Notes under the pieces: model-generated | Database searches by the model: none | Seen by the model: the letters and a program-made list of their open reading frames with translations, nothing else | Told to the model about the DNA's origin: nothing | Program-made: the position numbers and the translations under genes | Assembly (NCBI GenBank): GCA_013152945.1 | Contig: JAADFL010000167.1 | Span: forward strand, 22,970 to 86,969 | Reading direction: 5' to 3' | Length of the DNA: 64,000 nucleotides | DNA from: Deltaproteobacteria bacterium | GTDB taxonomy: Bacteria > Myxococcota_A > JAADFL01 | Shown here: positions 63,249-64,000 of the stretch, one piece after another | How the letters are laid out: every line of letters begins with the position of its first letter | Numbering within the stretch: the first letter of the stretch is position 1

Positions 63249-63276
63249 ATTATAACGTTGTTTAGGTGATTTGCAA
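63249..63276 (-). promoter_or_regulatory. Promoter of the large lipoprotein gene
   Basis: Minus strand TTGCAA (63276-63271), 16 bases, perfect TATAAT (63254-63249). Leader about 58 bases to ATG 63184. Confidence 0.6.
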
Positions 63277-63296
63277 GAGACAGGCAAATTCTAACT

Positions 63297-63863
63297 TCAA
63301 GAGTCATGCCTTGAAAGGTCGAGAAGTCCCTTTCTTGCAAGATGGGCAAAGGCTGCCACCACCAGCGCATGCTCTATTGTTCCATCCTCCAGCAATCTCG
63401 GGATCCTGGTGAGCGCCACTTCCTCTGTCTCTATTTCTTCATCCTCATCAGGCTCGGGATTTCCCGCCTTGTGCGCCCCCCTTGCAAGGAAGGTATAGGT
63501 CCTGTTGCTCTGTATCGCAGGATTGGGCGTCACCGACCCAATCTCCTCCCATGTTACGGCTGCATACCCTGTTTCTTCCCTAAGCTCTCTCTTTGCCGCA
63601 TCCAACGGATCTTCCCCTGGATCGACCATTCCCCCGGGAATCTCCACTGTAACAGACCTGGTCCCCTGCCTGAACTGCCGGATCAACAGGATATTGCCTT
63701 CATCCGTAAGAGCGATAATGTTTATCCAATCCTGGGATTCGATCACGTAGTAGTCCTTTTCCCTGTCAGACGAAGGAAGCTTTACTCTCTCCTCCCATAT
63801 GGAAAAAACCCTGGTTTCAAACTGCTTCTTCCTGCTCAACGTATTTCTCTCCAACTTTCTCAT
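63297..63863 (-). CDS. NUDIX hydrolase (ADP-ribose pyrophosphatase-like)
   Basis: A 188-residue NUDIX enzyme. The box is GGMVDPGEDPLDAAKRELREETGY, read here in parts GGMVDPGEDP and REL-REETGY, matching GX5EX7REUXEEXGU. The surroundings (IRQFRQGTRSVTVEIPGG, SNRTYTFLARG) fit ADP-sugar pyrophosphatases. ATG 63863 has GAGG 5 bases upstream; the longer frame from 63908 is not favoured. A 7-bp hairpin (63876-63892) lies just before the ribosome site. Confidence 0.87.
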   Translation of the reverse strand: MRKLERNTLSRKKQFETRVFSIWEERVKLPSSDREKDYYVIESQDWINIIALTDEGNILLIRQFRQGTRSVTVEIPGGMVDPGEDPLDAAKRELREETGYAAVTWEEIGSVTPNPAIQSNRTYTFLARGAHKAGNPEPDEDEEIETEEVALTRIPRLLEDGTIEHALVVAAFAHLARKGLLDLSRHDS

Positions 63864-63875
63864 TGTCACCTCGTC

Positions 63876-63892
63876 AAGATCGCGCCGATCTT
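63876..63892 (-). promoter_or_regulatory. Hairpin before the NUDIX ribosome site
   Basis: AAGATCG-cgc-CGATCTT, a perfect 7-bp inverted repeat with a 3-base loop, a few bases upstream of GAGG. It could affect translation or be chance. Confidence 0.35.
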
Positions 63893-64000
63893 TAGTCGCC
63901 GTCAACATTCAGCCGGACGAACCTCTTGTAATCTTTACACGCCGAGTAGAATAATGAAAGAGAAATGAACAAAAAGGGAGGATGCATCCCACCTTAAAAA

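Noticed and set aside
1..64000. tRNA, rRNA, CRISPR arrays, transposases, prophage genes
   Set aside because: Reading gaps between genes gave no cloverleaf, no regularly spaced repeats and no recombinase; gaps are short.

Overview
The window looks like a piece of chromosome from an anaerobic bacterium of the former Deltaproteobacteria (Desulfobacterota or Myxococcota relatives). This is inferred from gene content. It holds an Hmc-type transmembrane redox complex with a 16-heme cytochrome, a MetFV-type methylene-tetrahydrofolate reductase, secretin/CpaF genes with FHA domains, and a Cys-rich von Willebrand protein ending in a MYXO-CTERM-like tail. Genes are densely packed, often overlap by 1-4 bases, and mostly have clear Shine-Dalgarno sites; several start with TTG or GTG. 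I found no tRNA, rRNA, CRISPR array or insertion sequence.

Layout. 1-12.7 kb (+): a surface polysaccharide operon with a BNR-repeat protein cut by the window edge, a 2045-residue protein with four glycosyltransferase domains, a Wzm/Wzt ABC exporter, and two more glycosyltransferases, the last broken by two compensating frameshifts. 12.7-15 kb (-): secreted vWA/MopE-like/TSP3 protein. 15.1-21.5 kb (+): UPF0158-like protein, class IV aminotransferase, a very long S41 protease and a GT4 enzyme. 21.5-25.4 kb (-): TMTC-like membrane/TPR protein, porin and an unknown exported protein. 25.6-34.6 kb (+): TPR protein, smc, a lipoprotein, an outer-membrane protein, ftsY and a GNAT acetyltransferase. 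34.7-39.9 kb (-): FHA-TPR protein, FHA-CpaF ATPase and secretin.

40.0-50.5 kb (-) is the most interesting part. metF, a cytochrome b, an HdrC-like protein and metV run without a break into hmcA-hmcB-hmcC-hmcD. After a 373-base gap with a strong promoter come rrf2-hmcE-hmcF and an Rrf1-like receiver protein. This suggests that the methylene-/methyl-tetrahydrofolate couple is wired to the membrane and, through Hmc, to periplasmic cytochromes.

50.8-56.7 kb (+): fmt, ileS, lspA and lgt. 56.7-63.9 kb (-): a fused CobA-HemD enzyme, a histidine ammonia-lyase-family enzyme with Cys in place of the MIO-forming Ser and a promoter with palindromic half-sites, an orphan Wzt with a carbohydrate-binding tail, a large lipoprotein and a NUDIX hydrolase.
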